A stretch of 64,000 nucleotides of DNA from Sphagnum compactum (GCA_965153455.1 OZ234496.1:8827863-8891862), one strand, 5' to 3'. Counted from the stretch's first letter, positions 36,678 through 49,780 are shown. Translations and numbers: made by a program. The notes: generated from the sequence alone by a model not told the origin.

Positions 36678-37011
36678 GTCTGAAACCCTAATCGGCAGTC
36701 ACGCTGTTTGACTTCATCAGTATGCACGCAACTCTCTTCTCTTCTGTTCTCTGTGTGTGTGTCTCTGTCTCTCCGATTTCTTTTTGTTTTTCAGATCATG
36801 ATTCCATGACTGATGAAGCATGATGAATTGGGTTGTTATTGTTGTTGTTTTTCTCTGATTCTTTCTTCTTCTTCTTCTTTTTTTGGATTTTCTGTCTCTG
36901 TTTTGAATGATGTTTGTAGCTTAGTACAATAGTTTTGTTTTTGATCAAAAGAGCTCGCTGCATTGCATCATCTGATACATAGACGATGATGACCCATTCA
37001 TTGCCAGTCAA

Positions 37012-39254
37012 ATGTTTCTTTCCTCTACAATTCCACCCCCTCAAGTCCTGTTGCACAACAATAGTAGCTCCCAGATGGGCGGTGGCATTTGCAGGTCTAG
37101 ATTCCTCTGTCAGAAAGTAGGAGAAACAAGTTTAGGGTATTTGTTGGGTGGGGAATTCCGAGGTGGTGGAAATTGTAGGTGGGTGCTGCTTGTGTTGGTG
37201 AGGTTTTTCTGGGCAGGAGGAGGAGGAGATCATCTGAGCTGGAGCTCTCTGGGGTTGTGGAGATGCAACAGGGAAGGGTGAGGATGCGAAATGGGGAAAC
37301 TGGTAGCAAAACAACATCTGGTGGTGGGGATGATGACCATAGAGAAGTGGCAACAGAGGGTAAGCAATTGGAGCAGAAGCTGCTTACGCTCCCAACTATT
37401 CTGACCTTGACCCGCGTCGCAGCTGTGCCTGCCATGCTTGCTGGTATCGATCTCTTCACCCGATTGGAGTACCCTAATCCTTGTTTTGCACCAGTTCCTT
37501 AGAAATTCCTGCCCTTAGATGCCTAACCCCAAGTTAGCAGTAGAATGTGTCCAGCATTTGAAATGGAGCAGTTGATAGAAGGTATTCAGCTTCTCGCTGA
37601 CAATCGATCATTCTTCTTCTTATTCTTCTTCTCAACTGATGATCAATGACCATCTCCTACCACTTGAGAAAGCATCAGTGTCTTAGGTGTAGTATGGAAG
37701 TAGTGAGGGTGGGGAGAGGTGATGCATGAAGACAATGGCGGATACAAGTTGAGTGATGCTTCAAGTGTGTTTGTTGTGGGGTTGCCAGTTTTCTACTCTC
37801 AAGAAAGGTGGGCAACAACAGCCGTTGCAACAATCTTTGTACTAGCTGCAATCACAGATTGGCTGGATGGTTATCTTGCCCGAAAGGTGATCTTCTTTTG
37901 ACTTCACAACCTGAGCACCTTGGAACTTGATTGTGCAGTTTTTTAGGTGTTTGGTAGTTTAGGGTACATACATAATAGATTGAAGTAATTGGTTTTGCTT
38001 GGACATGCAGATGGGATCAAGTTCTGAATTTGGTGCATTTTTGGACCCTGTTGCTGACAAGGTGTGTAATTTTTGTCAATAGTTTCTTTGCTAGAATATT
38101 GGTTGATGCGCAAGTGTTGGCACTTGTGGAGTCTGTCTGTGTCAACTGAATTTTTCCCTATTTAGAGAAGTTAGCTGCTTATTTTTACAGAGGATGAGCT
38201 TTCTCAAACATTTGTTTGTAAGTCTTGGTACTGAGAGAAGAGGTTACAAGCCTGCAGTTGATGGTGGCAACCACATTGGTGCTGTTGTGTACAAGACCTC
38301 CAGCTATGGCCTGGGCTAGGGTTGCTCCATGGCTTCTTCCACTTCCTGCCATTGCCATCATTGGCCGTGAGGTACTTGTGCCCAAATCTCTTCTTCTGGG
38401 AAGATGCAATGCTTTGTGTCTGGTTGTTTCCATCAAGATTTTGGGGCTTGCTGCATTTGTGCAGTGTGGGAGATGTTCAATGAGGTTTGGGTTTCAGATT
38501 GAATGTCAGGTGAAGACCTGGCAATTTGGTCGCATTGGGCTGTTTATGATGGAATACATGGTTTTGCAGATAACAATGTCAGCTGTGCGAGAGTGGGCTG
38601 CATCTCAAGGTGAAGAAATGCACAAGGTATCTCTTGTCCTATGTAGGTCAAATCTTACTGTCTGATGGGCAGATCACCTCTCTCAGTCTTCAAAACCTTG
38701 CAAGATGTATCTACTTTTGAAAATTGGAAAATACAAGTCTAAAACCACCAAATTGCTTAAAATTTTGAGAGGGAGGATAGTGCAAGCTTTTCTTCAATGT
38801 GCAGCCTTCAGTTCGTCTCTAAAGTAGTGGCAGTTTTGGCAGGCTGTGGCTGTTAATAAGCTGGGAAAATGGAAGACTATGTCTCAAATGGTGGCACTAA
38901 CTCTTCTTCTGGCTAACCGAAATGGCGGGTATGGCATCCCTTCTTTATCTCGTACGCTCTTTGTTTGTTCCCATGGTACACGTTCAGCCAACTGGGACAA
39001 AAACCAGTTGTTCTAGATAGACTGTCTAAATAGCCAAGTTCTTCACAAAGTCCCTCCAAAACTTTCAGAGCAATTTGTGCAGTATGTGCCAGGTTAAGGA
39101 ATTTGAGACTGATCAGAAGAAGTGTGAACTTGACAGGGGAGGTGATGCATTGGGAACAGCTGGTGTAAGTCTGCTATATGTTGCTGCTGGCCTTGCCTTG
39201 TGGTCACTTGTTGTGTACATTAAAGCCATGTGTGACTACCGCTCAACAGCCTGA
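37012..39254 (+). CDS. PGP1: Phosphatidylglycerophosphate synthase (CDP-alcohol phosphatidyltransferase), probably plastid
   Basis: Eight exons: 37,012-37,094; 37,217-37,443; 37,789-37,886; 38,011-38,061; 38,258-38,371; 38,570-38,626; 38,843-38,928; 39,137-39,254. They give 277 aa, with GT-AG introns and the frame kept throughout. The catalytic CDP-alcohol phosphotransferase motif D-G-x2-A-R-x8-G-x3-D-x3-D spans the exon 3/4 junction (DWLDGYLARK then MGSSSEFGAFLDPVADK), residues about 119-145. Flanking segments match the family: LTLPTILTLTRVAAVPAM before it; IGREITMSAVREWAASQ and AVAVNKLGKWKTMSQM after it. Several hydrophobic helices are present. The first 80 residues are Ser/Arg/Gly-rich and look like a plastid (possibly dual) transit peptide. 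The enzyme makes phosphatidylglycerophosphate from CDP-diacylglycerol and glycerol 3-phosphate, the committed step to thylakoid phosphatidylglycerol. The exon 1/2 junction is the least certain part: other donors within 37,095-37,178 could be used. Confidence 0.93.
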
Positions 39255-40425
39255 TTCTAGCACTGTAGTTGCTTAAATTATTTGAGCCCAGCAACATATG
39301 TAAGCTTGGTTGGTTAAAAGATTACAGTTTCCAGTCATTTTTCAGGTTGAATACATGGACAAATGGATGTCGAGTTTTGGGTTTTGTTTTATTTTATGAC
39401 AAAGCCTTATGTTACACCTCTAATTCAAAAAAATCTTTGTCTGAGAGTTATGGTGAAGTTTCACTGTATTGAAGAGTTGGCGTTCCAAAATTATCCGCTC
39501 ATGTTCATGAGTGAAGAACTCTTGTCAATGTTTACAGGTGCACAGGATTTGTAGACAGCAGATTTAGTCTTAATACAAGAAGTTCCACATTGTAGATGAG
39601 AGCCTCAATGACTTCCAAAACACAGGAAAGACATCACATAATTTGTTCTAGTAACTGGCATAAATTCTCCTATGGCTCATTAGCTCTACATTCCACATAC
39701 GTACATAATACAGAGTACAGAGATTTCAGGACAGACATGCACCAATCCTTGTGAGGCCCATCATATTGTGTCAAATCAAAGATATGTGAAGTCCATGACT
39801 AAGCAGCTGTTGAAAGTGATCATGGAAATAGAAAAGCATTTGAAAAAGGATCAGAGACATTAAAGGGTTTCAGAAACACACCATACAAACTCTAGGTTGG
39901 AAGATGCCAGACTCTTCCAACCCCAGAATGGTACACAGAACATTTTATGGTGGCCAAGGTTGAGATTGAAGATTACTGCAAAAGAGAACAAATTGTTATG
40001 CATACTCTCTCATGGCTTGTAAGGTACAATCTTTTCTAAAGAACAGAACAAACTGGACAATGGATTAACACATAGACCCCAGACATGCTGTAACATACAT
40101 ACACCAGGGCAATGCCAGATTGGATCAGATGAGAGCATGGCTGTCATACACCAGATGGGAGTGAAGAATCAAACAAATTGCAATGCAGTATCTATGTACA
40201 CAAAATGCTAGCTCCTGATGGTAAAACATCCAGGAACAGCAGCATTCTCAAGACTAGAAGAACACAGCAATCATGGGGAAAATGCTCTGTGTACATGCTG
40301 TTGACTTGCTCTCTGAAGAATAAGAAAGAATGAGAAGGTAAAGACATCTTCAGTAGAGCACACAAGCACCTCCAAAAAAATGCCAACACATCTGAGGCAA
40401 ATCCCTTTTTGGAAACTAGCATTTA
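39255..40425. other. Convergent 3' flanks of PGP synthase and the 40.4 kb gene
   Basis: No coding motif is seen. The short frames are unsupported. The two genes converge here, so both 3'UTRs and polyadenylation signals should lie in this interval; I cannot place them exactly. Confidence 0.5.
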
Positions 40426-41492
40426 CTACCTTCCCTCGAGCTTGGCAATGCCTGACTCAATAATACGAATCTCTTCTTTGATTTCTTTCTTTTTCAAGTC
40501 CACAAGCTTGTCACGCTTTTTTGTTCGCAGCACTGCTAGCTCTTTTAACAATTCTCCACGCCTATTCAATAATTTGTCATGGGCAGAAAGTGTTGGTGGT
40601 GGTGATGCGGCTGGTGCATTATGATCTGTGTACGTAGTAGCAGCGGAAGGAACAGGTTGAGGAGAGACAGAAGGGTTTGTAGTAGGCAGCTGAGTTCTGG
40701 TCATGGTGTAGTAGGATCCACCCACAATAGCAACAACAGCTGTTACAGCCACCAGGCCAACATAGCCTCCACCAACCTTTGTTTTCTGGACACCTGATCC
40801 TTGTGGCTGCAGCACCAAATAAAGAAAAACACAAGATACATCTCTTTTATGTTCCAGTACTTATAATGAATGTCTCACATGGAGAACACAGAGAACATCG
40901 CACAGTGGAGGCATGCAACTCTCAATTGGCATCCACATTAAGCCACTTTTGCAAGCAGACGTACCACTGTGGAGAAGGAAGAGGATTGAGGTTGAAGATG
41001 ACTCTGGAGACCATTATATTGGCGAAAATAATGAACCCGAAGATTGCGCAAGAGAGGTTGCCTGATGACCCCCATGAGTTGTCAGTCCACTATGGTGAAA
41101 ATCTGTAGCACAGCTGAAACAAACAGTCATGAACTCATAGATTTGATTGTTCTGCACACATCTTGATGTACCTAGACTTCTGTACAGCTGAGGAGTGAAA
41201 GATTCGTTCCACCTCCACCATTGCATGCATGCTACAAGAGTTAGATATTATTCTCATCGACAAAAGCTAGCTCTGCCAGCTATGCAGATTTTCTGAGGAA
41301 ATTCATATTCAAAGAATATGACATCCTTGGTCCAGTGTTTTCACGAGCTTCACCTTCATCCCTAAAATTACAGAACTTCTGAAGAGACTCATGGTCATCT
41401 AATGCATTAAGTCCATCATTGACATCTTCAAGAACATTCTTCTTCAGAGAAGTTTGCTTCCCACCCAAGAACTGAAACTTTGGAAGCTGCAT
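40426..41492 (-). CDS. Small membrane-anchored coiled-coil protein, unrecognised
   Basis: The proposed model has two coding exons, 41,492-41,354 and 40,799-40,426, giving 170 aa. The donor GATGAAG|GTGAAG and the acceptor CCACAAG|GATCAG join the frames in phase 1. An alternative acceptor nine bases upstream (GTGCTGCAG|CCACAAGG) fits the splice consensus better but would break this frame, so the 5' exon is less certain than the 3' exon. Features: a polar N-terminal 50 residues; a GGGYVGLVAVTAVVAIVGGSY segment that is a single membrane helix (about 56-77); a Pro/Thr/Ser-rich linker; and a charged C-terminal coiled coil (about 118-170, with ELLKELAVLRTKKRDKLVDL). A 5'UTR exon is indicated by the donor AACTCG|GTAAGT ending at 42,063 and the acceptor GCTTGCAG|GGTTGG at 41,575. 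The function is unknown to me. Confidence 0.55.
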
Positions 41493-42062
41493 CTTTCACA
41501 CAAGAAACAGCTGCTCACAATGACTAGTTCCTTTCTAACCCTAGATCTACAGCACTTGGACGCCACCAACCAACCCTGCAAGCATTCTAACGACCCAGAC
41601 TCCTGAAGCACACCTTTCTCTAACGCTCAGCATTTGCAGTAGCTGCAATGACACTAATCTGTAGAGAGAAATAGAATGCAATTTCAATCAAGACTACGCA
41701 GAAACTGGAATCTCATGAATGCAAAAAATCCATGTAAAAATTGCCCCCCTCCTGATCCTTTCACCCTAGATCCAGAATCAGTTCAGGAAAAATATTTAGG
41801 GAGGAGATCATAGGGTCTCTGAAATCTTCAAACTAGAAATCACCAATACTATACATCCACCGATCTTGCAGTATAGAGATCCACCCAGAACATGAAACCC
41901 TAGAATCCAGAGCACAATTATTCGAAAAAGATTTAAAAAAAGGCATACATCACAAATCTTCTGCTTAGACTCGAAGATACAGCTTTGAAATCCTTCGTGA
42001 ACAACAAACATCAAAAACCCAACACCCCGAGCTGCTGCTGCTCATGAGGCACTCTTACTTAC

Positions 42063-42239
42063 CGAGTTGGAGAAAAAAAAGGGAAAAAAAAAAGACAGTG
42101 AAGTCTCCTCTGATGATGCAGATTTTTTTGAGCTCCGTAGACTGTAATGGGTACTCGAAAAACCGCAAATAAAGATCTTCAGGATCAAATTCTCGCTGCT
42201 GCGACGACTTCGACGTTTGTCTAAATCACGAAGGAAAGA

Positions 42240-42284
<45 letters not shown>

Positions 42285-42299
42285 ACCAGGAGGAATCAC
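42063..42299 (-). other. Probable 5'UTR exon of the 40.4 kb gene
   Basis: The segment is GC-richer than its surroundings and ends (minus strand) in a strong donor, AACTCG|GTAAGTAAG. It includes the long (CT/AG)n tract at 42,244-42,282. The next acceptor is at 41,575, 83 bases before the proposed ATG. The transcription start is unknown. Confidence 0.45.
42244..42282. repeat. (AG)n microsatellite, about 19 units
   Basis: Uninterrupted GA/AG tract in the proposed leader of the 40.4 kb gene. Confidence 0.97.
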
Positions 42300-45200
42300 A
42301 AGAGAAAGAATTAGGGTTCAAGGAATCAGATGACATTACAGTGCAGAATAATCCAGTTTGATTTATTCTATGGAATCAGATGACATTACAGCGCAGAATG
42401 TTCTATTATATGGACTTAGAAGATGATAACCCAAAGTTTCAGAATAAACAAGTAAATTATTTTTCACAATTTTTTGCATATGAGTTATAAATTTTGTTTG
42501 TTTTTCAAAAAATTCTCAAAACCATAATTTTTGAAAGCTTTATTTGGGGCATTGTTCATATGAACTTTGTGAGTTTTTTCTTTTAGGATTTCAAAATTGA
42601 AAAATGACATGAGCATCTTTCGATGTAAGTTTTGAATTAGGTTTGCAAACATTCATAAATGGGCAACATTTATTAGTTAAATATCACAATAATGATATCT
42701 AAAAAAAATAACAATCATATCAATTTGAACATTTTTTATGGACTTTGTATGGACTTATATGAAATGAAATTTTTGTTATTTTTGACCCATTGTATCTTGC
42801 ATTCGCCCTTGTCAATGTGTGTATTTGACGAAAAATTTGGAATTATGGTTCATGATGTGATAACAATAGCATTATGAAAATTCAACCTTTGTACTACCAT
42901 AGAAAGATTTTTCATGTTGAAATGAATAATTAATTCTTTTTGAAAATTAAGATTTGTCTTCCCAAATTTTAATATATTGAAATTCAGTTATTAAAAAAAT
43001 CTTTTGAAAGCAATATTTTCCCATGTTACGTGTGCAATGAGAATTTTAGAAGGATGTTTAAAAGATTATATTTCATATCTCGCTTATAACCAAATTTAGT
43101 TCAATCTTCCTAGGGATGATCATCATTTTAAAAACATCTTTCTTTGGATGATAGCCACTTTGGTTGCATAAGTTATTTCCTTCAAAAAAAAATCTAATCA
43201 TGTGGGGTGTGCAACTTGGACATTGTCAAAATGCATTATACAAAAATGTTTCTTTTCTAGGAATTTTGAGCTTTTTTTTTCCTTAATATAATTTTTCAAC
43301 ATTTCACATTTTTATCTTCATATTTTTCCCAAAAAAAATTTGAATTATTTTTTGGTGAACTTGGTATGTAGGTATAGTATGTACTTTCGGTTGGCCTCTG
43401 CAAAAGAGCTTGACTTGGGGTTGCCAATGGCTTATCAAGTCAAGTTTGCCATTGTGCTTTTAAACAAATTTAGCTATATATTTACCTTATTAGGGAATTA
43501 TGGAATTTGGAAAAAATTGAAAATTATAGTGTCACTGTTTAAGGTTTTATCAACCTAGTGTATAAAAAGATACATTATTCTTTAGGTGATTTGTGGAATA
43601 TGATGAACTATTTACCAATGTTTTTTAATCGCGAAATTAGTTGAATTTACACTAAAAAAAAAAAATTTCCAAATTTTCATTATTTTTTTGTCCAAAAAAA
43701 CAATCACCAAAAACAAACTATTATTTATTTGGAATCTATATATCTTTTTGGTTTCAAAATGGTTTTCACAAATGTGTCGACTTTTTATTTGACTGAACAC
43801 AACAACACATACCAATACAACAATTTTTTTTAATATTTAATTTTTGAATTTATGTGAATTCAATAATGGAACTACCTTATTCCATCATTTTAAAGTTTAT
43901 TTATGTGAAGGAAAGATTTTGGCACACCTTATAAAAGACCATCCCAAGTCCATCCCAAGTTTTTTAGAATGACATTTTTTTATTTGTGGTAGAATCAGTA
44001 ATAATTATCCCTTCAGTGATTCAGTAGAAGGGAAAATGGGTCTCATGGATTATTATGAGGATTAGAGACTCAATACATAGAGGATTTTAAAAGGCAAATT
44101 TTGCTTCTTTTCAAGTATCTTAAATTGCAAAAAAATCAACATTTTTGGAGCAAGAAGTGACAATTTTAAGGGTGACAATTGATGTGGTTTTTATAATAGA
44201 ATATGCCTTAAAAAGCCATTAGATCAAGAATGGCTACAAGCACCCTCTAGGGTGCATTTTGCCCTAGCTTGCCTTTATGGTTCAACCATTCTTGCTTTAG
44301 CCTCACCTTTAAAAGGTTACTAAGAGTACTAAAGTTCAAATATATAAACTTGGCAATTTTTAGTTTTAAAAAAACTTGTGATGACCAAAAACCTCCAAAA
44401 GCACTTGATTTCAAATTTTTGATATTTAATTTCACTTTTGGTGAAATTTCGCTAGTAAAAAGAGGCAATTTCATAGTCGTGCACACAAGTTCATCATCTT
44501 TTTCATCCTTCTTTTGATTCCATTTTTCTTTCATGTCAAAACTTCATTTCTCTTTCAAGATTTTCACATTGTGTTCATTTTTCTTTTGCATTGTGCATTT
44601 TTCTCTCGTGGTTGTCAACATTGGTGCTTTGTCTTAACTATTTGCACATTGTTATTCAATGTCAATTCTTCTTTTAAAACTTATTGGTATTGTTTCTTAA
44701 CTTCACATTGCATTTCGCCACCTGCAAAGCCTTTGCAACCTTCTCAACTTTTCTACATTTTGATGTTTTACATTTTAACAATTTGTTCCTCATCTACAGT
44801 TTACACTATTGCAAATATATGTACTTCATATCTTTTGTTATTTTTTGTTGGCAATGTTCTTTTTATGTAAGTTTTGTTGCTTTGTTTTTCAAGCTTCATT
44901 GTTTTGTTTACAAGTTTCAACTTGTGGAGTTTGCTATAGATTTTGGCGCTCTAATTTTGGCACTACTCCACCTCCCTTTTTATTTTTGTGAACATCGTTT
45001 CCCTTTGTAACATCACAAAACATTATTTCCCTTTACAACATCATGAAGTAAATAAGTAATTAAAAAAGATTTATCCCTTACTTGTCATCTTCTTTTCTTA
45101 TGTTTGTTTGTTTTTTTATTTGTGCTCATCATGGTTTCCTTTTTTTGGTCTCTATTTCTTTTGTTATGTCCATTTTTCCTCTTGCAACATCAAAGAACAT

Positions 45201-48200
45201 GTGTTCATTTTTTTCTTTTGATTATATTTGTCTTTTAGTTTTCATTGTCTTTTTTCTATAACATCAAAAAACAAGTATGGATGAAACTTCAGAAAATGTC
45301 TTGTTTGTGATGGGATGCATGGTTTTATTTCAATTTTTTTTATCATGTTTTCAATTTCCCTTAACATTCTCTATTTATGGATCTTTTTTCATACATCTAA
45401 GACCCATCTATTGCCCAAGCTAACATTGAATTTCTACTTGCAATAATTTCATTACATGATCTTCACATATGAAGTTCTCTTTGTGTGTTGTTGCAAGATT
45501 TGGGGCATTAGGTAAAACCAAGGAGCATTGTATGGTATTCTAGATTTTTCTTTACTGAGTATGAGGATGATAGATGGGTGGAAAACTTTAGGATGTCCAA
45601 ATCCACTTTATTTAACATAACTAATAGGTTGTAGGTTGTTTTGATGAAGCAAGAAACTCATTATAGGAAAGCCATTTCTATAGAAATCCAAATGGCATGT
45701 GTTGTTTACAAGTTGGCCCATAACATGAACTTCTTTGCACAATCACTAAGCTAGTTCTTGTAAATTATTACAAGCTTGTCAAGATTATCAACCCCAAGAT
45801 GACACTATCATAGGCTTATTGTGATGAAACAACTAACCCAAACAACCCATTTGAAGGAGGCTAAGGTGGTGCAAAACCTAAAGATGTTGTAGTTTGACTT
45901 GGATTTAGAAACCCCAGAGTACTATTCAATAAGGGTAGCAAAACTAGATCATCATATTGTTGTACCAACTTAGCTGTTCAATATTTGCTTATGTGATACA
46001 TAATGCAATCCATGCCTTTTAAATGTGGATCAAACATCAACACAAACATCATATGAATTTTTTCCTAAAAGAAGGTTTTTGCAAAACCTAAAAAAGGATG
46101 TAGCACATTAATAACTTCTACAACCATTTTGCCATACAAAATCTTGATCTCTTGATCAAATTCCCCATATTGTAATGGAGGAACAATAGTAGCTTTATGT
46201 GCATATTCCTTCTTCATCGTCCCCATGATTGCCAAAGTAATAAATCATGCATTAGATAAACTTTGCGTTAATTGAATAATTTACATTGGTGAGGAACATG
46301 GTTTAAAGTTTTAGTTATTGCTTGGGCAATTGCCCATGTAAGACCATTGGGAACCCTAGCTTACCAAGATGAATTTTGTTGCAAATGTTGATTGCATTAA
46401 CATACTCCAAGGTTTCTTGGAATATGATGACCTTGGAAGTGAAATGGGTTTTCACAAGGGTCTTTAGTTTCTTGTGTTGCATGCCAACTTCATGCAAGCT
46501 TTCTACCATTCAATTCCACCCTTCCCAAACTTCTTAATCCAGGTGATTTTCTTCTAAAGTGCAATTTGGGGATCTTTCAAGTTAACTTCCTTCATGCTCA
46601 CACCAACCTTAGTTTCGTTAGTAACATACTAATACGTTTTTGACATAACATGATTAAAACAAAAGCTAACAAACAGTTGAGGTAACTGCAACAATTCACA
46701 AAACACAACAAAAGTGAGGCTAGTTGTGAGAGAGTTGAAATTAACTCTTTCATCTCTAACATAAACTATAACCTTTTTTGTCAAGTTGAACTCTGCCAAC
46801 AAAACCTTCACATGTTTTGTAAAAGTTGCACTAGGGTTCAAATTCTTTAAGGAGTACCAAAATAATTTCACATTCTCACCTTTTCTATATTCCTTTATAG
46901 AGTCCTATTTGACCATATAAAAACACAACATTGATGAAATTGATGGAATTTGGAATTGTAATGGTCTAAAATATGGTACTTATAAAATATTTGACACATT
47001 TTGATTGATTAATATTCATGGGGATCAAAATATAGGACCAAAAAAAAAACTCCATTAATGACTAGGGCCTTTTTATCCTTAGTGGTACACCTTAAAAAAT
47101 TTGGACCCTAGAAGTATTGGGTGTTTGAAACAATCCAATTATTATGTGATAAAGAACTTAGTATTAGCTGATGAAATTAACAACCAAAGTGAAGGTGTCA
47201 GAATACTAACTTTGACATCCACATGTTAAAAGTTGTTGTCATAATTGCACACTAACCAATGGCAAGAACACATAGACCTCTAGGGTTTTTTGTAACAAAG
47301 CACGAAGATGTTCACGAACAAATTGTTTTCGAAATAAAAATTATACTTCACCACGTAAATGGAACTCCACCTGCCTCAACCAAAGGTTTTCCACAAGAAA
47401 CAACAACATATAGCCTTTTGTAATCATCAACACAAGTGCTTGAATGAACTACATCTAAATAAGGTGGGATTTTTTTGTAAGGCCTCACACTTCCAAAAAA
47501 GCTTGTGATGGTTAGAGGTGTTACAATGGCCCTATGCTTTCTTTTCTACCATTTGCTAATGATGTTTTCTAGGGCATTCCTATGTGCCACGTACTTCAAC
47601 AATACTGGGCCATGTTCACAAGCAACATGTTTCTTCATGGAAATGATCCCATGTTCAAGGTTGTACAATAAAAAACCTTTTTGGAACTTAGTGAAACTAT
47701 GAGAATTGTGCAAAATTATTAGAAGAATGACACATCATTCACTTCATGACTTGCATTGCTTGCACATTGACCTTGGTGCTACTTTCATTCAACACAAAAA
47801 AAGCTCATGAATCTAATACACAATGATTCGAAACCCAAATTTTTTGATTTGTTGTCAACTATGTTGCTGCATCCAGAGGACTTCTTCTTCAGTTCAATGC
47901 TCCTCATCAACAACATTTTAGACCTACAACACTTCCTTGGACACAATGTTCTCAAGCATTTTTGAACCTAGACCAGCTGTCCCTATAATGTGAAGTTAAT
48001 CTTTAAGAAAATCGAACATTTCCAATTCTTTGATATTTAGAATGCACAACACAATTGAAATAAACAACAAACCCTCTTAAAATTCATAGCATAATGGGTA
48101 GACACACAAAGGTTTAGAAAAACTAGTGGAAAGTTGACCAAAGCTTACCTCTTCATGTAGACTTGTCCGAGCTCCAAGTGGTGGAAAACTTCAAGCACTT

Positions 48201-49080
48201 TTGCCACAAGAGCACTTATCAAATCCTTGTTGTAATATCTAATTGCCATATCCAAAAGATGCATTCATAAACTCATGGGTTTAAGGTTTAATATACGCTT
48301 TAAAAGTAAACTTAATACTAGGAAGTTCATATTGCAAGTCGACCCACAATGTCAAGCCCTGGTATCACACAAACTTTGTAAAACCCTAAACTTGACTAAT
48401 CGAGTAACCTTACTATGTCGCTTTTTGCTAGAATTAGCAACTAGGTTTTAATTTAAAATTCATCACTTTGATAACCTCCAAGTAAGGTAATGTATCCCCA
48501 AATGTATACTTGGCTTCATACCAGGCATTTTCCTAATATCAAAACAACATTGGTTTGAACCTTATTCACAGTTAACATCAACCTTGATTATTCAAGTTTT
48601 TGAAGAATTTTGCTCTTTGAATGAACACTTGCAAGAGCAAAATGGAGAGTCCGAATAAGATGGGCTAATGCTAGCTCGAAATGTTTTGCAGTCTAATTTT
48701 ACACAATATACAATATTAGTGGTTACATCGTTAATATATACATCACATACATTGATGTTGCATGCATGAAATCAAATATGGCTATAATTAATGAGTTGAA
48801 CTAGTCGACAATTATATCAAATATTTCCTTTCTGATATTAGAACCTTGTTGGTGTAAAAAGCTTTGAATTTATGGAATGTATTTTAATAAATAAATAAAT
48901 ATTTAAAATTTTCCTTGAAGCTTTAATTTTGAAAATGTGAGAAAGAGGTAAGAATAATGATAAAGGAAATGGAGGTTTATAAATTTAATAATATCACCTC
49001 CTTATAATTTTATAAGCATGCTAATATCATGATGTTGGCCAAATGGTTTAGAAGTTGGTTAGGTTAAAGTGCTTAACCAA
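42300..49080. other. AT-rich spacer with one transposase relic
   Basis: About 6.8 kb of AT-rich DNA. Apart from the Harbinger-like relic at 45.5 kb, no frame carries a recognisable motif. The 46.3-46.9 kb minus-strand frames and the 44.3-45.0 kb plus-strand frames are compositionally biased (poly-Phe/Leu) and unsupported. Confidence 0.55.
45533..45754 (+). pseudogene. PIF/Harbinger-type transposase relic (N-terminal part)
   Basis: One frame of 74 codons, interrupted by a single TAG, encodes WYSRFFFTEYEDDRWVENFR, then MSKSTLFNITNRL-stop, then a second stretch including THYRKAISIEIQMACVVYKL followed by AHNMNFFA. This is the order seen at the N-terminal end of plant HARBI1-like nucleases: an FRMSK-x-T-F segment, then a YRKAI-x-x-x-x-R-x-A-x-x-x-Y-x-L-A helix. 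The downstream DDE catalytic region is not recognisable. The stop codon and loss of the rest make it a dead fragment. It belongs to a different Harbinger lineage from the copy near 63 kb. Confidence 0.7.
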
Positions 49081-49655
49081 TGAATGAAGGTGAACTTAAG
49101 TTAGTTGAACGAAGAAGGATGAATAAAACGCTAACTCCTTGGTGGATGTATGAAGGTTGATAGGAGATCAAACTGGTTGGTGGATGAATGAAAGATGAAT
49201 AGAAGGTTAACTGGTTGGTGGTTGAATGAAAGATGACAAAAAGGGTTAACTTGTTGTTGGATGAACAAAGGATGAAAAGGAAGGTTAACTGGGTTGGCCA
49301 ATTTGGAAGATGACTAGAGGATGTTAACTGGTTGGTGGATGAATGAAGGATGAAAAAAGGTTACCTGGTTGGTTGTGTTGAATGGAGGATGAAAAGAGGG
49401 GGTGAACAACTGGTTGGCTGATGAATGAAGGATTTAAAAGGAGGTTAAATACTGTACTTGGTTGTCAGTGGATGAATGATGAAAGGGGGTTTAGTACTGG
49501 TTGGTGGATGAATGAAGGATGAAAGAAGGTTCAACTGATTGGTGGATCGATCAAAGATGAGAGGAGTCGATTAACTGGTTGTCAGTGGATGAAGGATGGA
49601 AAGGAGGTTTAATACTGGTTGATGGATGAATGAAGGATGAAAGAAGAAGAGAGCG
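49080..49655. repeat. Minisatellite, about 40-50-bp unit, 12 or more copies
   Basis: Units of the type GGTTGGTGGATGAATGAAGG, ATGAAAAGAAGGTTAACT repeat from about 49,080 to 49,650 with length variation. The array ends about 375 bp before the CER3 start codon. A long minus-strand frame across its 3' end is a product of repetition and is not called. Confidence 0.93.
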
Positions 49656-49780
49656 GGGGCGCGGGGTGGGAGCCATGGTTGTTGGCAAAAGATTTGCGGG
49701 TGGCGACGACGACGGAGGCGTGAATGGCTTGCAGCGATGCTGATTGCCAAGCCACCGCTCATGCAGATCCGTTGTACAAG

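Larger units (their letters stand above)
35688..37011. other. VDE 3' flank and PGP synthase 5' region
   Basis: No gene is seen. Notable contents are a 48-bp tandem repeat (36.26-36.42 kb), a cluster of ACGT cores (36.52-36.68 kb) and pyrimidine-rich leader-like DNA from 36.73 kb to the PGP synthase ATG. Confidence 0.6.

Noticed and set aside
38225-38665. Single 146-codon ORF as an independent gene
   Set aside because: It contains PGP synthase exon 5 and reads through introns. The family motifs require splicing.
46315-46871. Minus-strand frames as retrotransposon gag
   Set aside because: A vague resemblance only; no zinc knuckle, protease or polymerase motif could be found nearby.
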